A stretch of DNA of 64,000 nucleotides from Agarilytica rhodophyticola (GTDB taxonomy: Bacteria > Pseudomonadota > Gammaproteobacteria > Pseudomonadales > Cellvibrionaceae), in assembly GCF_002157225.2 (NCBI RefSeq), contig NZ_CP020038.1, forward strand, positions 2,007,001-2,071,000. The letters run 5' to 3'. This document shows, in pieces, positions 54,178-62,532 of this stretch. Below the pieces are notes generated by a model that saw only the letters and a list, made by a program, of their open reading frames with translations, was not told the origin of the DNA and made no database searches. Each line of letters begins with the position of its first letter. Positions within the stretch are counted from its first letter, which is position 1. The position numbers and the translations under genes are program-made.

Positions 54178-56994
54178 ATGAGCAATGACCCAATCGCCCG
54201 AGTGCACTATTTTCCTCAGCAGTTTTTACGCACGGAGGATTTCGATACCGAACAGGCTTATCACATTGATATGCGCCGGCGCCACAATATTGGCCATCAT
54301 ATTTGGGGCGTGGTTTACGGACTGCAAATGCAAGTGGAAGAGGGCGCTATCTTTGTTCAGCCAGGCATGGCAGTGGACGGTTTTGGCCGCGAGTTGATAC
54401 TGCCAGAGCGACAAGCCTTAGCATTAAGTGAGTTCGAAGCCAAAGACAGTGATCAACTGGATGTCTGGTTACTCTACAACCTGGTCGGAGCAAAGCAGGG
54501 CACAAGTGCTCATCGCTGCAGTGGCAACACTAATGCATTTAATCGCTGGCAAGAACTCCCAGCCATCCGCTTAGAAGTCCCCGATCCTAGCTATCCTGAT
54601 CCACGCCAGCCAAAAGCGGTATTGGATGCTGGCGTCGAATCTGCTGCCCACCGACGGCCATCGGATGACCCTGCCCATCGCTGGCCGGTGTTTCTGGGGC
54701 GCATTGTGCGCGATCGCAGTGATCCGACGGCGCCAGTTTACAGTGTTGATCAGGTGGGGAGACCCGCAGCCGGTGTGATTGGCGATGCCGTTGTAGCGCC
54801 ATCGCGCGGCGCGCTAGTGATGGTGGGCGATACGCTGGTGCGCAAGCAGTCAGACGATGGCCAAGTGGTTCAGCAGCAACAGACAGGGCGCTTTAGCGTA
54901 GCGCTACGTCACAATAATGAATTGCAAGAGCACCTGCGTATTCTCGGCCCCGGAGAAATGGATATTTTTGGTAGCACACGTATTCATGGCGAACTGATGC
55001 TGGACGGAGGGCTCAACTTCTACACCCGTAATACCACGGATATTAATGACTTACCGTTAGAAAACAGTTCCCCATCGGCGCGTCAGTCGCCATTGCAGCG
55101 TTTTGCTAAGCAGAGTACAGGAGACGATCTCTGCGATGCCGACCCCTTAGCAGAAGACGACGCGGTTCCACAGCCTTGGCGCATCTATCGCTACCGCAGT
55201 CGGCGCGCCAGTGATAATAACAGCGGCGAGGTGGAGCCGGTTGATCAATTGCGCATTGAAATGGGCGTGCAGGCAGGTGACGCTAGTCAGGTTGTCATTG
55301 GCTCCTGGTCTCCCGATGATGAGGCATTTATGCCTATCTTGACGGTGGACAACAGTGGTGATCAGGGTGCGGTCACAGTGCACGGTGATCTCGTGGTCAA
55401 AGGTGATGTTACCCGCGATGTCGCCGTGGCCAAGCAGCGTCTGCAAGCCGAGGCACGCAACTTCTTACTCGGCACCTTCTCAAGTGGTGTCGGCGGTGCC
55501 AATACCCAGCTTCCTGAATTCTACAAGAGTCAGTTTGGTGGCGGTGAACTGGATATCGACAGTGATGCCGGACAGCAGTCGGCGGTGGATTTTCTGCTAC
55601 AGGACAGCGACCGTCTCAACCGTTTTTGTGAGAAGTTACTGGCATCGGACTCTGGACGTCGCGGGGTGATGAATCAGCTCAGCACTGCATCCACCTCTCT
55701 TAGCCAATTTGTCAATCTGCTAACAGAAGTCACCTTTGAAGACCGCCTACCGGCCTTTGCCAGCGCGCTCTCTGCCACTACTGCAGGGCGTGACGCCACG
55801 CTAGCGACCATGCCCGAAGGTTCGTCCAACCTAAGTGCGTTTATTAACCTTGCTCAGAGCAATTACCCAGGCTGGATTAACGGCGTATTGAGTATTTTAC
55901 AAGGCAGTAGCTCGGGGCAAGCATCCATTGCTGCATCACTGCTGTCCAGTGCTAGTGGTCGCGCCGCAACTGGCAATTATCTGCGTGACAATCCAAATCA
56001 TATAGCAGCCACACTGGCGCCGGTAATGTCAGATGACAGTGCGCGCGAAGAGTTAGCCCAGTTCTTTTTGTCGCAGCAAGGTGGCCCAGCGGCGTTGCTC
56101 AATGCCATGCCAGTGGGGTCAAGCGAACTGATAGTATTTGCCGATTTACTGAGCGATCCCACTTACGCTGATCGGCTGCCCGAATTTACCCAACAGATTG
56201 TTACCAGTGCATCCGGCGCCACGGTGGTTGCCGATGGCCTTATCAATCAGCCTGCGGTCTTGCCGGCAGTGCTGAATCATTTGCTTGCAGAGGATTCAGC
56301 ACGAATAGTGGTGGTAGAGAGTACCATGGCCAATACCTCGGCCCTGCCTGAGATAGGTGATAACTTGGTCGCCAACAGCGATCGTATAGCGCCACTTATC
56401 GCCCCCGTTATCGCCGATGATGCAGCCAGAGAACTGCTGACCAACGCGATCATGATGACACCCGAAGGGCGTCAAACAGCGGGGGATCAGTTGGCCAATG
56501 AACCTGCTTGGCTAGTGCAAACCTTAGCTCCAGTGATGGCGCTAAATGCCCCGCGTTCAGCCCTGGTTACCCAGGTGTTAAACCATGCACAAGGTCCGCA
56601 AACCACTGGGCGGGTTTTGGCTGATGATCCAGATTTAATCGATAACACTCTGACTCCGGTTTATACCGATGAAGAGGCGCGCAGAGCCTTGGTCGCCTCC
56701 CTGTTTGACAGTGAGTTGGTGGGGCCAGATTTGGGCGAGTACCTGTTGAGTAATCCAGACCACTGGGTCGATGTGGTGGAGCCGTCGCTAAATGCCCAGG
56801 ATGATGTTTCCCTCGATACGCTAGTGGGCCAACTGCTTACAGACGTGGATAACAAGAATGGCCAGATTTCAGTGGCTGAGTTTTTAAATTCCAGTACGCA
56901 ATTGGCAAGCAGTTTTGGCACTGTAGTCAATGGTAGTAACCCGACGTCGCCCACCTATCCTGTGCTCAAGTCAGCTGTTTGTGGGGACAGTTAA
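54178..56994 (+). CDS. eCIS-associated paralogue D with long C-terminal helical repeat
   Basis: 938 aa from ATG 54178 (CAGGAG 8 nt upstream); the frame is open to 54139 through the tandem repeats. N-terminal module: RRRHNIGHHIWGVVYGL then PGMAVDGFGRELIL. Fibre-like middle with GEMDIFGSTRIHGELMLDGG and DQLRIE plus GAVTVHGDLVVKGDV, shared with paralogue C. From about 420 to 900 comes a run of degenerate helical repeats (LAPVMSDDSAREELAQFFL, IAPLIAPVIADDAARELLT, VQTLAPVMALNAPRSALV). A short EF-hand-like DVDNKNGQISVAEF occurs near 895. Function unknown; perhaps the longest fibre of the particle. Confidence 0.75.
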   Translation: MSNDPIARVHYFPQQFLRTEDFDTEQAYHIDMRRRHNIGHHIWGVVYGLQMQVEEGAIFVQPGMAVDGFGRELILPERQALALSEFEAKDSDQLDVWLLYNLVGAKQGTSAHRCSGNTNAFNRWQELPAIRLEVPDPSYPDPRQPKAVLDAGVESAAHRRPSDDPAHRWPVFLGRIVRDRSDPTAPVYSVDQVGRPAAGVIGDAVVAPSRGALVMVGDTLVRKQSDDGQVVQQQQTGRFSVALRHNNELQEHLRILGPGEMDIFGSTRIHGELMLDGGLNFYTRNTTDINDLPLENSSPSARQSPLQRFAKQSTGDDLCDADPLAEDDAVPQPWRIYRYRSRRASDNNSGEVEPVDQLRIEMGVQAGDASQVVIGSWSPDDEAFMPILTVDNSGDQGAVTVHGDLVVKGDVTRDVAVAKQRLQAEARNFLLGTFSSGVGGANTQLPEFYKSQFGGGELDIDSDAGQQSAVDFLLQDSDRLNRFCEKLLASDSGRRGVMNQLSTASTSLSQFVNLLTEVTFEDRLPAFASALSATTAGRDATLATMPEGSSNLSAFINLAQSNYPGWINGVLSILQGSSSGQASIAASLLSSASGRAATGNYLRDNPNHIAATLAPVMSDDSAREELAQFFLSQQGGPAALLNAMPVGSSELIVFADLLSDPTYADRLPEFTQQIVTSASGATVVADGLINQPAVLPAVLNHLLAEDSARIVVVESTMANTSALPEIGDNLVANSDRIAPLIAPVIADDAARELLTNAIMMTPEGRQTAGDQLANEPAWLVQTLAPVMALNAPRSALVTQVLNHAQGPQTTGRVLADDPDLIDNTLTPVYTDEEARRALVASLFDSELVGPDLGEYLLSNPDHWVDVVEPSLNAQDDVSLDTLVGQLLTDVDNKNGQISVAEFLNSSTQLASSFGTVVNGSNPTSPTYPVLKSAVCGDS

Positions 56995-59784
56995 ATGAAC
57001 GGCCGTATCGGGCATCTGCACTGCCGTTTTCTGCGCTTTGATCATCTCACCGGAAATGATTCTAGTGCTGGCGCCTTAAGTATGCGCCTGCAGCGGGTTG
57101 CGGCAAGTGAGTTGGCAAAGGCCGTCGATAAGGCTCTTGCCCAGGCTTTTGACCATGACGATAAAGTCTATGTGATTCGTCAGCTCAAACACCGCAGTGT
57201 TATAAGTGAGGCCAGCAACGATAATGATCTGCAACTGGCGAACAAGTGGGGCGAGGGCATTGCCGGGGCGCTGGTGCGTAAGATTTCGGCGAGGGACAAC
57301 AGCACTGAAGACCTTATGGTGTTTCGTGATCAAGCTGAGTTTGTGGCGCGATTTATTCAAGACTATCTCGACGGCCAAGCATGGCAGCGTTGGTATTTTG
57401 GTGCTTTTAATCACCTCGCTCACTACAGTAAAAGCGACGCGCTCTATCGGGTTCTAATCGACAATCGCAACTGTTTAACTGCTGTGATTAGTGAACTTGC
57501 ACATCAGCAGTTGCTCAATGCTCTTTTTCAAAACTTGCAGCCCTGGCAGCGCACTTTGCTCTGGCATTTGGGCTTTGGCACAACCGAGTTGCAGCGCGGC
57601 GCGGTGCAGAGCCTGGGCCATCACTTCGAGCATCATTGGTTGGCGGATCACCAGCTGCGTCAAGCCCTCAAGTTGTCAGCCAACGACTTTGCACAGCTTT
57701 GTCGCTGCCTATCATCGTCAAAGGTGCTCGCCAAGGCCATTGCCGAACCTTCCATCGCACCAGAACAACTGCAGCAGTGGTTGCACAAGGCTGGATTTAA
57801 CGCAGCTGTGGATTTACAGATCCTTAGCGCGGCACTCGCCAAGGTCATTAATGAGATAAGGCCAAGTCTTATTGCCACACAAAGTGCGCTGGGTGACGCC
57901 CAAACGCTGAGCGGGAATCAACAAGCTAAGTTGCAAGTGCCAGTTGAATTAGCTGTATCTAACGACAAGGATCACACCTTATTTAGCTTGGGCTTTGAGT
58001 TGATAAGCGCTCTGGATTTATGGCAATCAGTGCCACCATCGTTAAGCTTTTTCAGCGAACGTTTTGACGCACGCTATCCTCTGGATTGGCGGGATCGAGA
58101 ATCCCTAACCCACTATATGGAGGATATTGTCGATCAGTTGCGAGAACAGGGGTATTTGAGGCAAGTAAATCCCCAGATTCTAGGCGCACAAAGTGAACAA
58201 AACGACGGGCTAAAGGCCCTGCTAAAAAACTTTGACTGGCTGGATATCGACAGTTTACTTGTGCGTATGCAAAGTAGCGCTCAGGCTAGATCGCAAGCGA
58301 CACAGACAATTGCGGAGAGCAACCAGCACCCTATTCGTACAACGGCCAAACAACGGCAACTCTTTCAAGACCTGTCCAAGGTTATCGACGCTAACATTTG
58401 CTCCTCTGTTGATGCTGCAACCCTAAAAATCACCCTGTACGCCAGACTAGTAAAGGATTTTCCGCGCTGGCAGGAGGATACCTTTGCTATGCGTGTGGTG
58501 GATGAGATTGCCTCTCTGGCCGTTGGGGCGGGTGACAATCATCTTGTTAACGTCGCAACAGAGTATCTCAATCATTTACCTGGCCAATCCCCTCACTCAG
58601 AGGAAAAACAACAGCGGCTTCTCAATGATTTAAGGCAGGTGCTTAAAACAGCCACAAACTTCACACATTCCGCTGCGGAAAACAAAGACAACATTTATGC
58701 CGAGCTTATTGCTCAATCATCCCAATGGTGCGGCGATTCCCTGGCACTAGGTGTTGTAGAAACCATAGGGGAGGTGGCAGTCGCCAGCGGCGGTCAGGCT
58801 AGCCACAATCATGCGCAACAATTGCTAACCCATTTTGAAGATGAAGCAGAGCCTGTACTTGCGGCGCTGTTTCAGCAAACCCGCAGTGGCCAGATGTTAG
58901 AAAGTGCCTGTGCCGGAACCTTCCTGCTCCTCCGCACCATGGCCGATATTCGCCTGCCGGCAGCAGCGCAAAAACTGGACTTAAGTTTTGGCGAACAACT
59001 GGGCTGTAAGCAGGCATTTTATACCCTGCTTATTCCCCTGATGCTACGTTTAGCCGGCCCAGCCGCACTGGAAAAACAGCGCATAGAACCGGCACTGGCG
59101 AGCATGCTCGGGCCTGTCGCTAATATGGATTGGCACGCGTGGCAGGTGCTTTGGCAGGCTTTGGCAAATCGCCAGGTGCTATTGCTAGAGATGTTAATGG
59201 AATTGTGGCGCACCCTGGCAGGACAGCGAGTGCTGACGGGCAGGCGCGTTTACGTCCATCGCATAACCATTGCCAACAACAGTCGCTGGGTAATAGGCGA
59301 AGAGCACTGTTGGTTTTATTGGTGCGAGGCAGAGGGCGTCGAGGTAAAAACCCTAATAGACACCATCAACAGTATCTACGGGCCAGATCCCCAGCGCTGT
59401 GTGCTAATCGAGTCTGATGATATGGATGACAATATAGCCGCCGAGCTAGAGCGCAATCGGCAGGCTCTTTTGGCTGCCCTAGAGGCACTTTGCCACTGCC
59501 AACTGGAAGCCGCAGATAGCGACCTCTCACTGAATTTGGTGGCTATCGCCTTGCTGCGTGCCTGGTCGTATTGGCTGCCACGTTTCGCCAATAGCAGTAC
59601 TGCATACTTACTGGAAAATTTAATTCGACGTCAAGGTGCCTTGTGTTCCACACGGCAACATATCGACGTTAGCTTGGCGCCAGCCCCACTGGATGTGGTG
59701 CTGGAAATGTCTGGCTATCTCAATCCACTGGAAAAAACACTCTGGTTAGAGCAGCGTGATGTCACATTTAACATCCGCGCATAA
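56995..59784 (+). CDS. eCIS tape-measure-like protein (CIS_TMP-like)
   Basis: 929 aa, almost all helical, soluble. The N-terminus (HLHCRFLRFDHLTG, AVDKALAQAFDHDDKVYVIRQLKH, ANKWGEGIAGALVRKI) resembles the start of eCIS tape-measure proteins. Two copies of an 80-85-residue helical unit lie at about 453-535 and 541-625 (LFQDLSKVID / LLNDLRQVLK; MRVVDEIASLAVGAG / LGVVETIGEVAVASGG). The position just before the ATPase is the usual one. Starts right after the stop of paralogue D. Confidence 0.7.
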   Translation: MNGRIGHLHCRFLRFDHLTGNDSSAGALSMRLQRVAASELAKAVDKALAQAFDHDDKVYVIRQLKHRSVISEASNDNDLQLANKWGEGIAGALVRKISARDNSTEDLMVFRDQAEFVARFIQDYLDGQAWQRWYFGAFNHLAHYSKSDALYRVLIDNRNCLTAVISELAHQQLLNALFQNLQPWQRTLLWHLGFGTTELQRGAVQSLGHHFEHHWLADHQLRQALKLSANDFAQLCRCLSSSKVLAKAIAEPSIAPEQLQQWLHKAGFNAAVDLQILSAALAKVINEIRPSLIATQSALGDAQTLSGNQQAKLQVPVELAVSNDKDHTLFSLGFELISALDLWQSVPPSLSFFSERFDARYPLDWRDRESLTHYMEDIVDQLREQGYLRQVNPQILGAQSEQNDGLKALLKNFDWLDIDSLLVRMQSSAQARSQATQTIAESNQHPIRTTAKQRQLFQDLSKVIDANICSSVDAATLKITLYARLVKDFPRWQEDTFAMRVVDEIASLAVGAGDNHLVNVATEYLNHLPGQSPHSEEKQQRLLNDLRQVLKTATNFTHSAAENKDNIYAELIAQSSQWCGDSLALGVVETIGEVAVASGGQASHNHAQQLLTHFEDEAEPVLAALFQQTRSGQMLESACAGTFLLLRTMADIRLPAAAQKLDLSFGEQLGCKQAFYTLLIPLMLRLAGPAALEKQRIEPALASMLGPVANMDWHAWQVLWQALANRQVLLLEMLMELWRTLAGQRVLTGRRVYVHRITIANNSRWVIGEEHCWFYWCEAEGVEVKTLIDTINSIYGPDPQRCVLIESDDMDDNIAAELERNRQALLAALEALCHCQLEAADSDLSLNLVAIALLRAWSYWLPRFANSSTAYLLENLIRRQGALCSTRQHIDVSLAPAPLDVVLEMSGYLNPLEKTLWLEQRDVTFNIRA

Positions 59785-59810
59785 CAGGGAGATCAAGCTG
59801 AGGGTAAAGC

Positions 59811-62507
59811 ATGTCGTGGTTTAATAAACGTCACAATATGGACAACGAGGCAGATAGCCAAATAGATAGCGCAATAGACGACGCAACAGAAGTACTGCCT
59901 GATGAAATGGTAGCGATGGACGATATTTTCGGCGAGCTGGATCAAGAGGTAGTTACTGATACAACTACTGGCGTAGCTGAAAGCGCCACTATAAGTGTAA
60001 ATACAAGTTCAACGGCAGACTTAATTTCCCAGCCTATTGAGCATGTCAATGAGCCAGACGAGCCACCACTTGCTATTCCAACAGAAGTAGCTTCTGCCAA
60101 TAATACAACGACACCAAGCCAAACCCGGCCACCCCAAACCCCGCACAATGATGACGCTAGGGCATTGCCCTTTACTAGTAGCGAACAGCATTTAAATTTT
60201 GCGCTACATTGGGTGGAACAACTGCTGCGCGCGCAAACCTTGCGTTGGCGTGAAACCATTGCCGCCAATAAACCGGAAGAAATGTGGGGCATGGTCTTAG
60301 TCACAGAACAAGAAGTGGAGAGCATCTTGTCCCGCCCGTTTTCCGCTCCTGGACACACACCGAAAGTATTGCAGCAAAAACTACAACCCTATTGGCAAAA
60401 CGCAGCCGCTATTGCCACTGAATTAAATGAACGTGAATACCTATCGCCCGTATCTGAATTGCGTTTATTAAAGCTGTGCCAGTGCTTCCAACTCAGCATG
60501 CTTGAACAGGCCTTGTTATTACTTTGTTTATTCCCGGACATGGATGCCCGCTATCGTCGCCTGTTTGGCTTCTTATTGGACGATGCCTCCCAGGCCCGTC
60601 CTACTATGGAATTGCTGTTGCAATGTGTGTCGCCTTTGTCACAGCAGTTGGGTGAGGTACGCCGTGCTCTTGGCCCAGGAGGGACATTGCTGCAACAGCA
60701 TCTATTGCTGGCCAGTGGTGATGCCCGCAGTGCCGAATCCCCCGCGTTAAGAACATTTCGCGTTGATGACCGTATTATCGATTACTTGCTCGGTGGTGAT
60801 CAGCTTGATAGTCGTATTGCTTCTGTAGTTAAAAGGGGAGGAGTTAAAAGGGGAGGAAGTAATAAAACAGGAGCTAATAAGGCAGGCAGTAAAGCAGCAG
60901 CAGTCACAGAACAATCCCACCAAACATCTTGGCAGGATCTGATTGTAGCACCGGAAGTGGCCGATAAACTGCAAAAGCTTGTGCCCTCCATGGCCGAGCC
61001 GGCGCTATCTGCACCGGTATTATTTTTTCGCGGCCCCTATGGCAGCGGCAAGGAAGAAGCCGCCCATTGCCTGGCTAATTCCCTTGGTCAGGACATAGTC
61101 ATTATTGATGCCTCCCAGCTGATGCAGGCGATTAGCACACAGGATGAGTGGCCTCTATTGGTCACTTTACTTTGTCGCGAGGCGCGTTTGGGTAATGCCC
61201 TGATGTATTGGCGTCAGTGCGAGTGCCTATTCGATCAGGAGCAGGGAATGGGGCATTGGCACCACCTGGTGGAGGCAATGCAGGCGCACGATGGCTTGGT
61301 TATATTCGATAGCACCCAAGCTTGGGATCCGGCCGGTACTTTTTATCAACGGCGTTTTGTTCGTATGGATTTTACGCTGCCTGGCTATGCCCTGCGTTGC
61401 CGCAGTTGGCAGCAACAACTTGCTCATCTCAGCCTTAATACTGATCTCGATATTGCACAGCTAAGTTCAGTTCTGGCTAACGGCTTTCAGCTGACCCACG
61501 GTCAGATTGCCGATGCCATCGCCACCGCCAAATCAGAAGCACTGGCGCGAGATCCTGATTCAAAGGTTAAGGCAGAGGCTAAGACACAGGCTAAGGCACA
61601 AAGAGTCACCCTAGATGATCTCTACGAGGGATGTCGCCGGCAAAGCAGCCGCAGCTTGGTGGCTTTTGCTCAATTGATTGAGCCGCGCACCGAACTGAGT
61701 TTCGATGATTTGATTCTTCCCGAGGTGAATAAGCGCCAATTAGATGAGCTGCGCAATCGCATTCGCTTTCGCAGCCAGGTGTTTACCGGCATGGGCTTTG
61801 AAGCCCGTTTGAGTTTAGGACGGGGGCTTATTGCACTATTTACCGGCGCTTCGGGCACCGGCAAAACCATGGCGGCAGAGTTACTCGGTCGTGAATACGG
61901 TATGCAATTGTACAAGGTGGATCTTTCTGCCGTTGTCAGCAAGTACGTGGGCGAGACCGAAAAAAACCTATCGAAAGTTTTTACCGAGGCAGAAGACGCC
62001 AACGCCATTTTGTTTTTTGATGAAGGCGAAGCGCTCTTCGGTAAACGGGGAGAAGTCAAAGACGCCCGTGATCGATGGGCCAATATTGAAGTGAATTATC
62101 TTCTCCAGCGGGTGGAAGAGTTTGCCGGTGTTGTCATTCTTACCACCAATTTCCGCCAGAACCTGGACCCCGCTTTTTTACGCCGCATCCATGTGATTGC
62201 CGACTTTCCCAAGCCTGATACCGAAGCCCGTCTGCGTATTTGGCAAGGCATGTTTCCAGAAGGGGTATCGCGCCCCGACGATGACACCCTGCGCCAGCTC
62301 GCCGAGCAGTTTAATTTGGTCGGCGGCAATATTAAGAACGCCGTGCTCGATGCCGCCTTCCGCGCCCTGTCTGACAATAGCCGCCAGATTGAATTGCGTC
62401 ATTTAGTTTTGGGCATTGCACGTGAACAGCAAAAACAGGGCACCGCCCTGACGAAGGGGGATTTTGGCCTGCCATTTTATACCTGGATTGAAAACGAAAT
62501 TCTGTAA
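59811..62507 (+). CDS. eCIS AAA+ ATPase (Afp15-like) with a second, degenerate P-loop
   Basis: 898 aa. A disordered acidic N-terminus is followed by a winged/helical region (about 120-330). A first P-loop RGPYGSGKE (about 405) ends in Glu where Ser/Thr is needed, so this domain may not hydrolyse ATP. The second AAA+ domain is intact: Walker A TGASGTGKT (about 680), Walker B ILFFDEGEALF (about 735), sensor 1 TTNFRQNLD, arginine finger FLRRIH. Ser/Lys-rich 15-nt tandem repeats (VKRGGVKRGG...) lie near 340-360. The ATPase of eCIS is thought to help particle assembly. Confidence 0.9.
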   Translation: MSWFNKRHNMDNEADSQIDSAIDDATEVLPDEMVAMDDIFGELDQEVVTDTTTGVAESATISVNTSSTADLISQPIEHVNEPDEPPLAIPTEVASANNTTTPSQTRPPQTPHNDDARALPFTSSEQHLNFALHWVEQLLRAQTLRWRETIAANKPEEMWGMVLVTEQEVESILSRPFSAPGHTPKVLQQKLQPYWQNAAAIATELNEREYLSPVSELRLLKLCQCFQLSMLEQALLLLCLFPDMDARYRRLFGFLLDDASQARPTMELLLQCVSPLSQQLGEVRRALGPGGTLLQQHLLLASGDARSAESPALRTFRVDDRIIDYLLGGDQLDSRIASVVKRGGVKRGGSNKTGANKAGSKAAAVTEQSHQTSWQDLIVAPEVADKLQKLVPSMAEPALSAPVLFFRGPYGSGKEEAAHCLANSLGQDIVIIDASQLMQAISTQDEWPLLVTLLCREARLGNALMYWRQCECLFDQEQGMGHWHHLVEAMQAHDGLVIFDSTQAWDPAGTFYQRRFVRMDFTLPGYALRCRSWQQQLAHLSLNTDLDIAQLSSVLANGFQLTHGQIADAIATAKSEALARDPDSKVKAEAKTQAKAQRVTLDDLYEGCRRQSSRSLVAFAQLIEPRTELSFDDLILPEVNKRQLDELRNRIRFRSQVFTGMGFEARLSLGRGLIALFTGASGTGKTMAAELLGREYGMQLYKVDLSAVVSKYVGETEKNLSKVFTEAEDANAILFFDEGEALFGKRGEVKDARDRWANIEVNYLLQRVEEFAGVVILTTNFRQNLDPAFLRRIHVIADFPKPDTEARLRIWQGMFPEGVSRPDDDTLRQLAEQFNLVGGNIKNAVLDAAFRALSDNSRQIELRHLVLGIAREQQKQGTALTKGDFGLPFYTWIENEIL

Positions 62508-62532
62508 CTCAAGACAATGACTGAGGTGCCCA

